The notes below the pieces were generated by a model. That model saw only the letters and a program-made list of their open reading frames with translations, did no database searches and was not told the origin of the DNA. From NCBI RefSeq assembly GCF_000003815.2, contig NC_049992.1, positions 2,780,581 to 2,801,517 on the forward strand: a DNA stretch of 20,937 nt, given 5' to 3'. Shown here in pieces: positions 7,611 through 17,307 of the stretch (positions are counted from its first letter, which is position 1; the number at the start of each line of letters is the position of its first letter). The DNA comes from Branchiostoma floridae. Its lineage: Eukaryota; Chordata; Leptocardii; Amphioxiformes; Branchiostomatidae. The position numbers and the translations under genes were made by a program.

Positions 7611-9131
7611 AAGGACAATGACCTGGGCCAACAAAAAGGCGTGACAGTGTTTCCACGTGAATGTGACTCATGTGTAATGTCTGGGGACATCCAAAACATG
7701 GCAAGCCCATTTGCCACACCTTGCCGTTAACGAGCCCCAATCATGCCGACCAACCTGTGCTTTGTTCTTAAGTGCCCCGCGTGCAACGGGTGGACATACG
7801 TGTGGACCTACACGTAACCTCCGTAGAATAATATCTTTCGTGCGATTTTGTTTCGTTGAAGGTTTCGAAGCGACTCAGACTTTAACGGAACCGATCGTCA
7901 ATAAGGGTCTGTCAGGCAACCTTTCTCTCACTTTTCGGCGCTGAATTTTGTACCACACATCCAGGATTGTCCTGAATACGTTTCCTATTTGCTGTTATAA
8001 ACTTCAATAGCTTTACTCAAACATGCATCATATGATCCCATTTACACGGATTCATCCCTCATACACGTACGTGCGGTAGTTAGACATGAGGCTGTGGAAA
8101 CGGCCTAAGGGAGTGATACAACCACAAAACACATTCTCTGCTCAACTGAACATCCACAATAGAGAGCAGGCCTGTGGATTGTCAAGTTTCCACGTCATCA
8201 CGTCCATGCACGGCAAGTACGGCAAGTACCATTTTTACCCCCCCCCCCCCATAAAATAACACTTGCAGACAATCAGAACACATTTTTCTTAAGATTATCA
8301 GTATTATTACATGTATCTTTGCAGCAATCGATCTCCTGTTCTCGATTTTCATTCCAGTTCGTAAAGTGTGTATGAATTTGAATGGATAAGTGTTCTGGGT
8401 TCTACATCGATGAACTTTCTTGTAGTAGTGCAAGGATATAACCTCTATTATTAGTAAACGAATAAAGCCTCTAATAACGACAGTATCGTTGGAGAAAAAT
8501 CATCTGATCATTGTGTAATATCGGAAAACGCGTACGAATATAAATGAATGCCAACGTCAATTCCAAGGTCAAAGAAGATGTGAAAGAACGAAAATGAAGA
8601 ATCTATTGTTCGGTATACCATGCTCTGCGTGTTCAATCATTTGCATAACTTTCCTGACCACTTCGATTTCACAATGAAGGCAGATTTTCACCATACAACT
8701 GAATGTGATACCTACTCCAATGTATACGCGATAAATATAGCAGTTAAACGTCTTGAAGCCCTCTGTCATCTGTGTTCCTTCATTGTTGATAAGAAAGTGA
8801 CTTTACGGTAGTTTGAGAGGGCATAGAAAGTCAGATATTACAATATCATTGTTATAGCAGCAAATCTAGGCTTCCTGCCGAAACAACGCTGCAATATGGG
8901 CATGTCTGCAGGGCGGCGCCGTTGCTTTAAGTTAGTTGGTGTCAAACGCGTCATGACTTGCAGTTCTCATAGAACCCTGCAGCACCATGGTGCTGCTTAC
9001 CCCAGGCTGGTTTGCGTGTTCTAATCAGCCGGACTCTCACATAAAGTTCGGCATGGTGGCAGCTCGGTGTTTTAATTAAGTGGACACATGGATACGGATG
9101 TTGAGATCGCCCGAATGTTGAGAAATAAGTG
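7611..9131. other. No recognised gene; candidate region for missing iGluR 5' exons
   Basis: Both strands were scanned for amino-terminal-domain exons of the iGluR and none was convincing. Present are a C13 run (8238-8250) beside a duplicated GGCAAGTAC, and a perfect 18-bp palindrome at 8979-8996. Missing iGluR exons may lie here or beyond the LINE cluster. Confidence 0.5.
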
Positions 9132-9325
9132 GTGAGTTCTTACACACAAATGAAATTCCATTGACATCAATCAGTTGAAATAAGATACGGTATACCCGAT
9201 AGACGAGGAGTCTCGTGCTGTGTGGAATGTGGCACAAACACTAAATTATTCAGTCCAGTGACGCATGAGTTTTACAATTGACTCGAGGAAGGAAACTAGC
9301 GCAGTTTTACTACATAGTCTGAAAG
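9132..9325 (+). repeat. Block C, copy 1 (5' flank of a duplicated gene)
   Basis: Direct repeat of 15189-15400. Long shared stretches include ACAAATGAAATTCCATTGAC, GACGAGGAGTCTCGTGCTGT and GAATGTGGCACAAACACTAA. The similarity continues, weaker, through the sequence that in copy 2 precedes a signal-peptide exon. Here no such exon follows: a microsatellite begins soon after. It looks like the orphan promoter/5' UTR of a duplicated gene. Confidence 0.75.
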
Positions 9326-9415
9326 ACTAGATTACAAAAACATGAGTAATGATAAAATTTTATTGAGAGAAAGAGATGGGAGACAAACACTGAATTATTC
9401 CGTATATTTATCAAT

Positions 9416-9654
9416 CTCCCCCTCTCTCTCTCTCTCTCTGTCTCTTCCTCTCTCTCTCTCTCTCTCTCTCTTCCTCTCTCTCTCTCTATATATATATATA
9501 TGGTGTATATGTGCCATATCAATATCAGAAACAACTAGTGATATATATATATATATATATATATATGTGCAGACAGTGCTTCAGGCAGTATGCCAACGAC
9601 ATTGGCTTTGAAAAGCTTGATGGATTGATCCCTATAGAGAGAGAGAGAGAGAGA
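9416..9654. repeat. Microsatellite cluster: (CT)n, (AT)n, (AT)n, (GA)n
   Basis: CT-rich 9416-9487, AT 9488-9501, AT 9541-9566 and GA 9636-9654. Open frames across it (9310-9534 minus, 9342-9611 plus) are low-complexity artefacts. Confidence 0.95.
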
Positions 9655-9784
9655 TGATAATGCAGTATGTAATGCTTTCAATACAGAAATATATCATTAT
9701 GCATTTGTTGATGTAGTAGCCACTCTTTTTAATTTCTACAAACATTTCTGGATAGATTAGGAGTCAGCCTACGCTGCAGATCAC

Positions 9785-10022
9785 TGGTACACAAGACAAA
9801 ATCGTAACTTGAAAGTTCATCTTGAAATAGTTGAACTGTAATTTCCAACACAAAATTGGACTCTTCCAAATTTTCGACTGCACAGCATCAGCCTTTGCTG
9901 AGGAATGAACGATCCACTGCTGTCGTGGCGTCACGTTATGCAGATAGAACCCGTGACTCAGTAAGCAGTGGATCACAGGTTGCAGGAAGTCTATGGCGCC
10001 CACCGTCTCTATTCAGGGATGG
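9785..10022 (-). repeat. Block B, inverted copy 1
   Basis: On the minus strand this reads the same as 14753-15056 on plus: CCATCCCTGAATAGAGACGG, CTGAGTCACGGGTTCTATCT, then CAATTTTGTGTTGGAAATTA. It forms the left flank of the nested LINE cluster, with the CCATCC end facing the LINEs. It lacks the gap seen in the right copy and so shows what probably lies under the Ns. Confidence 0.8.
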
Positions 10023-10034
10023 TTGTAAAGCTAT

Positions 10035-10215
10035 GATGTAAGTAAGTAAAGGCACTCTTTGGTCTCGCAGGACCATGAGTAGTACTACATGTAAGTTCTA
10101 CACAATGTACCCATTGTTTGTTTTTACGTTTTGATCGTCTCTGTTCAGATGCAAGTCTCTGCTTTTCTTCCCCCCGTTTTAGTCCCTCCTTGACTTCCTG
10201 TCCAAAGAGTTCTGT
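10035..10215 (-). pseudogene. Probable 3' end of the split LINE (continuation of 14476-14752)
   Basis: Minus strand reads VKEGLKRGEEKQRL, then EQRRSKRKNK. This is the basic, charged tail I expect after the C-terminal region of the LINE whose other half lies at 14476-14752. The DNA then ends in a (TTAC)n tail at 10037-10048, next to block B. The exact boundary with the plus-strand LINE (somewhere in 10187-10290) is unresolved. The opposite-strand frame 10118-10363 is a shadow. Confidence 0.4.
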
Positions 10216-10376
10216 TTCCTGCGAGGACTCAAGTGTGCAGCCCTTCCAGTCGGACCAGACCTCAAGAACCACATACTCGAGCTGGGGATCTGGAGACTTA
10301 GGAGCAGGGTCAGAGGAAGGAGAGCAGGAAAACTCCACAGCCGTAAGATTTCCACTGTTATAGGAAATAGACCTCT
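10187..10376 (+). pseudogene. N-terminal part of CR1/L2-like LINE ORF, cut off by an inserted LINE
   Basis: The plus frame opens after a stop at about 10184-10186. It reads LLDFLSKEF, then LELGIWRLRS, RGRRAG and ISTVIGNRP. The LGIxRxRxRxRGRRAG...I..VIGNR pattern is typical of the basic segment before the endonuclease in this LINE group. The reading resumes after the insertion at about 11430 (KSRDAFRLPFERD). The whole looks like one ORF split by the element at 10378-11428. Assigned by pattern memory, not by alignment. Confidence 0.5.
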
Positions 10377-10377
10377 G

Positions 10378-11428
10378 TTATCTACATCTACATCTACATC
10401 TACGTAATACTGGGCAATGCCCCTCGCGGGACTTTGTGCCCAGGGGAGTGAGGATGCAATAGCAAACCGGTGGTGGTGAGACAAAAATAGTGAAAAAAAA
10501 CGTATTCATTCAACAGACAAAAATAACAGTGCTGTGCTGTACAAGTTGCTAGGGCATAGTTCGGTCTTACAGCTGGGTAGAGCTAGGGTAGCCATAATAC
10601 TTGGCTACCCCGGCTTTGAACTGTTCTACGGAGGTGGTATGTATCAGATGTTCAGGCAGGCTATTCCACTCTATGACTGTCCGGGGGAAATAACTTGCCC
10701 TGTATGTTTCGGTTTTGCATGTTAAGGTGTGGAAACGTTGGTTGTGACCTCTTGTAATGTTGTTGTTTTGTGTAAGTATGGTGTGGATGGGTATTGCAAT
10801 GAGGTTGTTGACTGCCTTGTACATTAGTGTAAGTCGTGCTTGTTGTCTTCTCTGTGCTAGGGCCGCCCATCCAAGTGATTGTTGTAGTGATGTATTGCTG
10901 GTGGATTGTTTGTAGTTGCCTGTGACAAACCTGGCAGCCCTACGCTGGACTGATTCCAGCTTCTCCTCAAGGCTGTTTGTTTGTGCGTGTTTTAGTTTGT
11001 GGGGCTCCCAGACTGAAGAACAGTATTCTAACTTAGGGCGGACTATGGAAGTGTAAGCCTTAGCTCTTACCTCTTTACTTGCCCCCCTTAAGTTGCGTCG
11101 GACAAACCCCAAGGTGCTGTTGGCTTTGGCTGTAATGTCATTGATATGTGGCTTCCACCTAAGATTGTGGGTGAGAATGACACCTAGATACGGATGCTGG
11201 CTATTACAGTCGAGTGGTTCGTTAAACATTGTATACAAAAAATCATGTGAGCTTCTGGACTTGTGGATGTGCAAGATGGAACATTTTTTTACATTAAAGC
11301 GCAACTGCCAAGTGTTAGACCACATACAAAGATTATCTAGGTCAGTTTGGAGGGCATAATGGTCTTCGTCACGGACTATGGGGCGGGTTATGTAAATATC
11401 GGCAGTATAGTTAGAAATGCCGTCAGTT
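10378..11428 (-). mobile_element. CR1-like LINE, 5'-truncated, inserted inside another LINE
   Basis: The open frame 11325-10567 (252 codons, open upstream to about 11423) encodes the end of the reverse transcriptase and the C-terminal region: LCMWSNTWQLRFNVKKC, PYLGVILTHNLRW, AKANSTLGFVRRNL, RPKLEYCSSVW, VQRRAARFVTGNY and VIEWNSLPEHL, in CR1-family order. The catalytic box is damaged: TADIYIT stands where LFADDT... is expected. A 3' UTR runs to about 10405 and the element ends in a (ATGTAG)n tail at 10380-10404, as CR1 elements do. It is inactive. It is the youngest member of the LINE nest since it interrupts the plus-strand LINE. Confidence 0.85.
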
Positions 11429-11432
11429 CCAC

Positions 11433-12190
11433 ACAGTCACATGCAAATCAAGGGATGCATTCCGCTTGCCGTTTGAAAGAGACAATGTGATAAGTCCTAG
11501 GCAACTGTCGGACATTCTTGTGTCTCGACCCAAACAACAACAACAGCAGCAGCAGAACAATGCATCTCCTGAAGTTGCCTACCCTATGCCCACTGTTCTG
11601 GTCACCAATGCAAGATCCCTGTGCAATAAAATAGAAGAGTTCCAGCACTCGCTGAATGAAAACAGGATACAGCTTGCAGTAGTTTCGGAGACTTGGTTCA
11701 GATCTGACCTCCCCGACGGAACCTGGAACATTGAGGGTTTCACACTCTTCTCAAAAGCACGACAACAGAAAACAGGAGGAGGGGTAACAGTCTATGTGAG
11801 TGACAAGTTCTTCGCTCGACAGCTAGATATCAACGTCCCATCTGAACTTGAGTGTGTATGGACATATGTGAGACCACCGAGATTACCACGGGAAGTATCC
11901 GGCCTCGCAGTGTGCGCGATCTACTCGCCGCCAGACTCACCAAACCAGGATTTACTCAGCGAACATCTCATCAATTCCGTGGACTACTTACGTACCAAGT
12001 ACGCGGACATCGGATTTTACCTTATGGGTGACGTCAACAGGATGGATATTCAGAACATCTGTCTGAACACTAACCTGAAGCAGATTGTGAACACCCCGAC
12101 CAGACTGACGCTATCCTTGATGTCATCACAAACCTCGGACAGTTCTACAAGCTGTGCAGTACCTCAGTCCCACTGGGAATGAGCGACCAC
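11433..12190 (+). pseudogene. LINE APE-type endonuclease domain
   Basis: The frame runs to a stop at 12182, with no ATG needed because it continues the split ORF. After a Gln-rich linker it reads VTNARSLCNK, VVSETWF, GGGVTVYV, CAIYSPPDSP and YLMGDVN. These are the APE endonuclease motifs for metal, catalysis and DNA contact (N, E, Y, GDxN). A frameshift at about 12111 moves the final SDH motif (12182-12190) into the next frame, so this copy cannot make a whole endonuclease. Confidence 0.85.
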
Positions 12191-12278
12191 AGGTCAGTCA
12201 TACTTACACCCAAGCATCACACCAGAGTAAACAGAACGCTGAAAACAACGGTCCGCCCAATGCCTGAATCAAGAATTC

Positions 12279-12923
12279 GTGACTTTGGTACATGGTGCTT
12301 GGATCGCGTCGCACGAATGGGATGAAGTCCAAGAAGGAACAGGAAGTCAGGCCATGACCTCCGCCTTTTACTCCACACTTCACCAGAAGATTGAAAAGTA
12401 CTTTCCTACACGCTGTATCACGATCCACAACAATGACAAACCATGGATGACACCTGAAATTAAATCACTTATATCTCAACGCCAGAAAGCCTTCAAGAAT
12501 GACAAGACCAGTACATGGAAAATCTTGAGAAACAAAATACAACAAAATATCAAGAATGCCAGACAAACGTTCTACAGCAACAGAGTGCAGAATCTTAAAA
12601 AGCTAGACCCAGCCAATTGGCATAAAGAAATAAAGTCAATGGCTAACATGAAGAAATCCAATGCTACAATCAACGTTGAAGGAATTCCTGCCAACAACAC
12701 CAAGGCTATTGCAGACATCATTAACAACACACTAAGCAATATAACATGTTCTTTGCCACCCCTGGACACCAGCCAATTGCCAGCCTTCCTCCCTACAAGA
12801 CAACCCCCCGAAGTAAAGGTGTGGGAGATGTACCACAAACTCCAACATGTTCGAGTCCGTAAGGCAGCCGGCCCTGACAACATTACAGGCAGACTGATCA
12901 AGGAGTTTGCTTACGAACTTTAA
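12279..12923 (+). pseudogene. LINE linker between endonuclease and RT
   Basis: Open frame encoding WIASHEWDEV, FYSTLHQKIEKYFP, KPWMTPEIKSLISQRQKAF and KAAGPDNITGRLIKEFAYEL. This is the connecting region and the start of the RT fingers (KaaGPDxI). An apparent 7-nt insertion at about 12295 (repeated TGG) separates it from the endonuclease frame. A 2-nt insertion at about 12921 separates it from the RT frame that follows. Confidence 0.85.
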
Positions 12924-14233
12924 GTCATCCACTCATAGTGATCCTGAATACTTCCCTGGCGGAGGGCTGTGTTCCTCGGGAATGGCATGAAGCAAACGTG
13001 ATACCCCTTCCTAAAACAAACCCACCAACTTTGGGTGATCTAAGACCCATCTCACTGACCTCCCTACTGTCTAAAACATGTGAGAGCTTTATTGCCAAGT
13101 GGATTCTTGCTGACATTACCCCACACGTTGACCCCAGGCAGTTCGGAGGTATCCCGGGAAGATCAACAACTCACTGTCTTGTTGACATCTTAAACCAACT
13201 TTCCAAAACCTCAGACCAAAGAGACACTGTAAGTAGCCTGGTTCTGACGGATTTTGCGAAAGCATTTGACCGCATAGATCACACAACCGCGATTTTGAGT
13301 TTGATAGAACTGGGCTGCCGACCTTCTCTTCTTCCATGGCTGAGTGATTTCCTGACTCAGAGAAAGCAACGTACCGCCTACAAGGGTTCACTGTCAGAAT
13401 GGAGGACACTGACATGTGGCCTGCCCCAAGGCACCGTCCTCGCGCCTATAGTTTTAGTTTTCGACAGTGCAGCGAACGACGCACGATCAGACCACTGGAA
13501 ATTTGTGGATGATCTGAATATGATGGAAAGCAGACAGCAGTCAAATCTGCAACAGGACCTAGATGCCCTTGATCTATGGACGAGTAAAAGTCACATGCAG
13601 TTGCACCCAAAGAAATGCAAAGTGATGCATTTTTTCTTCAGACGAACACCTCCCCCTCTCCCTTCTCTCCAACTAGCCGGCCACACCCTCCAGGAAGTAA
13701 CCGTAGCAAGATTATTGGGAGTGTGGTTGCAAAGTAACTTGAAGTGTGACAGTCATGTAACCCACATGGTTAAACAAAGCGGCAAACGCCTATTCATCCT
13801 ACGACGGTTGAAGATGTTCAGAGTTCCCGAACTTGACCTAGTCACCATCTACACTTGCTACGTGCGCCCCATCTGTGAGTATGCTGTCCCAGTTTGGAAT
13901 CCTAGACTTACTAAAACCCAGTCATCCCGTCTAGAGACCATCCAACGCCGTGCTTGCCGCATCATCCTGGGCAAGAAGTACACTCACTACTCAGAAGCCC
14001 TCACTCAACTTGAACTACCCACCCTTGAATCCAGGAGGGAACAACTATGCAAGAAATTTGGACTGAAACTTCTGAACTCGGCTTTCAGAGACTGGCTTCC
14101 CCCATCCCGGGGTGAAGCCAGTGGACGGCTAACGCGGACTAGCCACAAACTGAACACTATTTACACACGAACTGAGCGCTACCGCAACAGTCCGATACCC
14201 TACATTACCACTGTATTGAATAAGGAATTGTGA
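12924..14233 (+). pseudogene. LINE reverse transcriptase and C-terminal region
   Basis: After the frameshift the protein continues SHPLIVILNTS...REWHEANVIPLPK, LRPISLTSLLSK, RQFGGIPGRSTTH, VLTDFAKAFDRIDH (motif A), GLPQGTVLAPI (motif B), KFVDDLNM (motif C, Asp codons 13508-13513), KKCKVMHF and RLLGVW (thumb). Its catalytic box is VDD rather than ADD, which I believe is usual for this LINE branch. The C-terminal part has VWNPRLTK, LETIQRRACRIILG and LPTLESRREQL. It is open for 431 codons from the ATG at 12938 and ends at 14233. Confidence 0.88.
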
Positions 14234-14475
14234 CCGTTAACATGAATATCTTGTTGTTGATTTTAATGTTGATATATTATATTATTGATAGATTTTAATG
14301 AGTCCTCGCCAATTCTAAAGATTTTTAACCGCAATAATTGTTTTGTCTATTGTGATGTAAAGCCCTTGAAATGTTATACTTTTAACCTGTTTGTAAAGTC
14401 CGAAACAATTCAGCCTCGGCTGTCACTTCTGGACTACTTGTACTATGCAATAAACCAGTATTATTATTATTATTA

Positions 14476-14752
14476 GGTGGGGGCGACCACGTGTTCTTGT
14501 CCCAGCAGCCAGTTCACTGTACAATAGATCCTTTGGAATCCTCCCATCTGGCATACGGCACACATGCCCAAGCCAGCGAAGTCTTCGCTGCCTCAACAAT
14601 GTGTACATACTAGGGATCTCAGCACGTGTGAGTACATCTACATTGGTAACATAGTCACTCCACTTGATATGAAGGATTCTACGCAAGCAACGCATGTGAA
14701 ATGTGAAATTCCTTTTCTGACTCGTGTATAGGGACCATGTTTCGCTCCATCC
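14476..14752 (-). pseudogene. Truncated LINE, RT C-terminal fragment (other clade)
   Basis: Minus strand reads SETWSLYTSQKR, FHMRCLRRILHIKWSD, EIPSMYTLLRQRRLRWLGHV, RMPDGRIPKDLLYSEL and RTRGRPH. This is a widespread RT C-terminal signature of a LINE type unlike the CR1 copies (Nimb or RTE-related; clade not assigned). The reading breaks exactly at GRPH, where the plus-strand LINE's ATT tail begins, so the plus LINE appears to have inserted into it. A probable remaining 3' part is at 10035-10215. The 5' side ends at block B, just before the Ns. Confidence 0.75.
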
Positions 14753-15056
14753 CGAATAGAGACGATGGCCCNNNNNNNNNNNNNNNNNNNNNNNNNNNNN
14801 NNNNNNNNNNNNNNNNNNNNNNNNNNNNNNNNNNNNNNNNNNNNNNNNNNNNNNNNNNNNNNNNNNNNNNNATTCCTGCTACCTATGATCCAATGCTCAC
14901 TGAGTCACGGGTTCTATCTGCATAACGTGACGTCACGACAGCAGTGGATTGATCATTCCTAGACAAAGACTGATGCTGTGCAGTAAAAAAATTGTGTAAG
15001 TCCAATTTTGTGTTGGAAATTACAGTTCAATTATTTTAAGAAGACAAAATCATGTG
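14753..15056 (+). repeat. Block B, copy 2, containing the assembly gap
   Basis: Inverted relative to 9785-10022. CCATCCCGAATAGAGACGAT lies left of the gap, and the sequence from TTCCTGCTACC onward lies right of it, both matching the other copy. A perfect CRE-like TGACGTCA sits at 14928-14935 (the other copy has one change there). Confidence 0.75.
14772..14871. other. Assembly gap (100 N)
   Basis: Exactly 100 Ns, probably a placeholder of unknown size. The intact block B copy has only about 7 more nucleotides than the two gap edges account for. Confidence 0.98.
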
Positions 15057-15188
15057 CATCGAATCCAACATATAGATTTGTCTTTAGGTCCATGTTGTTG
15101 GTAAGCCTCATGGATAACAAAAACAATCGTATACCTTTTATATCGTGCAACTACTGATCGGAGCCAACGAAATGAAAAACAAGTACTG

Positions 15189-15421
15189 AATGCTTAGACA
15201 CAAATGAAATTCCATTGACATCAATCTGTTGAAACAATATACGGTATACCCAATAGACGAGGAGTCTCGTGCTGTTTGGAATGTGGCACAAACACTAAAG
15301 TATTCAGTCCAGGGACGCAAGAAAAATAGCCAGTTTTATAGTTTGCTTGTAGAAGGACACTAGCGAATTTCTACATCGGAGCGCTACAAAGAGGAGAAAA
15401 CCGCTTAGATCGGAGCCAGCC
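15189..15421 (+). promoter_or_regulatory. Block C, copy 2: probable promoter/5' UTR of the signal-peptide gene
   Basis: Duplicate of 9132-9325, placed directly upstream of an ATG with a fair Kozak context (CAGCCATG). TTTTATAG near 15334-15341 is a weak TATA candidate. The transcription start cannot be placed from sequence alone. Confidence 0.35.
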
Positions 15422-15497
15422 ATGTTCTGGTGTCTGAAACTCATTCTTGTGACAACATGGATGCTACTCCACCTGACAGCCAGCGCTCAAGAGCACG
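15422..15497 (+). CDS. First coding exon with signal peptide, gene unknown
   Basis: ATG at 15422 in context CAGCCATG opens 25 codons plus one nucleotide, ending at a strong donor CACG|GTAAGG. The peptide starts MFWCLKLILVTTWMLLHL and ends TASAQEH. A Lys is followed by a hydrophobic core and an Ala-Ser-Ala|Gln cleavage site, a textbook secretory signal. The mature protein would begin QEH... and continue on later exons, none of which I could find before the LINEs at 15583 and beyond. Without splicing the frame stops soon (about 15 codons). It could be the start of a secreted protein or receptor. It could also be a stranded exon left by duplication, since its 5' flank occurs twice in the window. 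Confidence 0.55.
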
Positions 15498-15582
15498 GTA
15501 AGGGGACTTTATCAAACATGTCTTTGTCTTTCTTGAGTAAGACGTATGCTTGATTTGACGACAATGGGCGGGAGCTGTGGTG

Positions 15583-16060
15583 TCTTTTTCTTCTTCTTCG
15601 TCATACAGGACAACGTGCCTCGCGGCACATCACGTTCTGGGAAACACGGTGCAACTAGTGTGGTAGGTGATGGTGCGCGGAACAATAAAAGTGAAAAATA
15701 AAGTGAACTAAGCTGTGCACTGTGTACAACAGCCACACTAGTAAGCACAGAAAGAGTGCGGCCATACATCAGGGTTTCGGCAGGGAGGCCAAGATTACTC
15801 CCACACAGAGGACGCATACTCTAGCTTTGGTCTAACAAATAGGCTTGAGCTCTGGTTGTTCTGCATGCTCCTCTTAGATTCCTTCTCAAGAATCGCAGAG
15901 TACTGTTTGCTTTTGCTGCTATGTAATCTATGTGTGCATTCCAATTCAGGTTGTGTGAAAGTACGATACCTAGATAAGGGTGTTTCTGCATCACACAAGG
16001 CCCCCTCCCAAGATGCGCACACAATAACAACACATGACACTTGTATGGGGGGAGAGCGCC
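15583..16060 (-). mobile_element. CR1-like LINE fragment
   Basis: Minus strand reads HPYLGIVLSHNLNW, AKANSTLRFLRRNLRGA and then, in a shifted frame, RPKLEYASSVWE. It is the same family as the element at 10378-11428 and much shorter. The reading is lost after VWE. The end is a GAA-rich tail at about 15583-15602. It is inactive, and probably inserted downstream of, or within an intron of, the signal-peptide gene. Confidence 0.75.
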
Positions 16061-16641
16061 GCCTGGTTCAGGCACGGCAAAAAGGGTTTAATGAGAACTA
16101 TGCCAAAAGAGCAGACTGAAAACAATAAAATTCTCCTCTGCCCAAATAACTCGTGCATTTTTTGCACTTCACAAATTCAATATTCAGTACAACATCAAAC
16201 ATTGCCAAAATAACCGACCAAGAAACATTCGTCTGTAATCGCACAATTAAACTTTGTCATTTGTGCATGGCGAGCTTACTTGATATTACAACGAGAACAC
16301 CAAAACAATATATGAAAAATATTTTCTGACTATAGGTTGTTTGCCGGCTACGCAGTCCCTAAAAAAACCTTCCATTGTATTTGAAGGCCAAAGAAATAGG
16401 GAACGTACACCAGAGCCCAATGCAAAACAACTTCCTTCTCTTAATTTTCTTGCTAAGGCCACACCAATTTAATTTCTTGGTTCTCGGATTTTCCGACCCA
16501 TTTTTTTCCGATTTGGAAAAAAAATTGGTCCCAATAAAAATGTTATACTCTTAGGTCCCTGAAATAAACGTAACGGGATGTTTATTTTTTTCGGCCACAA
16601 AATCCACCCGGTCGTTCTTATTTCGGCCGGTACGTTTAATG
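16061..16641. other. AT-rich spacer, no recognised gene
   Basis: No coding pattern seen. TTTCGGCC occurs twice near 16588 and 16620, in sequence that may be an old repeat (AAGGCCACACCAATTTAATT at 16455 onward), but no terminal repeats or tail define it. Confidence 0.5.
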
Positions 16642-16763
16642 TTTTTTTTTAATGATGTTTATTTGCAAAATCATGCCCGAAGGCTAATTGCACAAGGACT
16701 AAGAGAAGTAGATAGTGTGATACATAAAACTATTGTCTAATCAACTACATGATACAATGAATA

Positions 16764-17240
16764 CTATTGTCGGGTTTGACTTCTTCTTTGAAGGCAGTGG
16801 TTAATGAACTGTCCCACGTTCTGTATGATGGTGGGGTTTTGTGCTTTTAGTAGAAATATGGTCTTTTGATGGTCTTTTAGGTGGTTAAAGCTTGGTGAAA
16901 TTGTGGCAGCTGTTTGAAATAATGTGTTTCTTTCGGTTTCATAGTGGGTACACTGGCTTATAAAATGTGTTTCATTTTCCACTTCGTTCATTGGGCAATA
17001 TGTGCACAATCTCTCGTGGACAGGGAGCTGTTTATAGCGGCCCATTTCTATTTCTAACGGATGTGCGCTTGTTCTTATCTTACATATGGCGGATCTTTCA
17101 TTAAACTCATTATGATATAGATAATTTTCCATCGTGTATTCGGATTTTACACTTTTGTAAAATCTTAGCTTACCATTATCTAATGACAGTTGATGAAAAA
17201 ACGTTTGAACGTACATATCAGTAAGTCTTCTCTTTAACAA
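16764..17240 (-). pseudogene. LINE C-terminal zinc-binding region
   Basis: Open frame of 158 codons in a third frame relative to the RT piece. It reads RRLTDMYVQTFFHQLS, then KLRFYKSVKSEY, AICKIRTSAHPLEIEMGRY and HERLCTYCPMN...HFISQC. The C-x2-C-x9-H-x4-C pattern is a nucleic-acid-binding zinc motif common at the C-terminus of this LINE type. It is part of the element above, separated by a small indel near 17240. Confidence 0.8.
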
Positions 17241-17307
17241 TGTACATTCTTATTGTCTAATGTAGGGTAATTGGTGTTCCATAAGAAAGAATAGCCTGTA
17301 TTATCTA

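Larger units (their letters stand above)
11430..14475 (+). mobile_element. CR1/L2-like LINE main body (endonuclease, RT, 3' tail)
   Basis: Near-complete non-LTR retrotransposon. The endonuclease and reverse transcriptase copy element RNA into a nicked genomic site. Coding runs 11433-14233 with three frame breaks (about 12111, 12295 and 12921). A 3' UTR has AATAAA at 14449-14454, and the element ends in (ATT)n at 14458-14475. Its 5' part lies at about 10187-10376, beyond the inserted CR1. It abuts a truncated minus-strand LINE at 14476. The frameshifts make this copy inactive, but the protein is otherwise well preserved. Confidence 0.85.

Noticed and set aside
7517-7717. Minus-strand open frame of 66 codons as a possible iGluR 5' exon
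   Set aside because: It overlaps one arm of the 7351-7610 inverted repeat and has no amino-terminal-domain motif or fitting splice sites.
8182-8433. Minus-strand open frame of 83 codons crossing the C13 run
   Set aside because: No family motif, low-complexity Gly run from the homopolymer, no splice support.
9764-10003. Minus-strand open frame of 79 codons
   Set aside because: It lies in block B, whose second copy does not keep the frame (indels and stops), so it is a repeat and not a gene.
10118-10363. Plus-strand Ser-rich open frame
   Set aside because: Another plus frame of the same DNA carries the LINE signature RGRRAG...VIGNRP, so this is a shadow.
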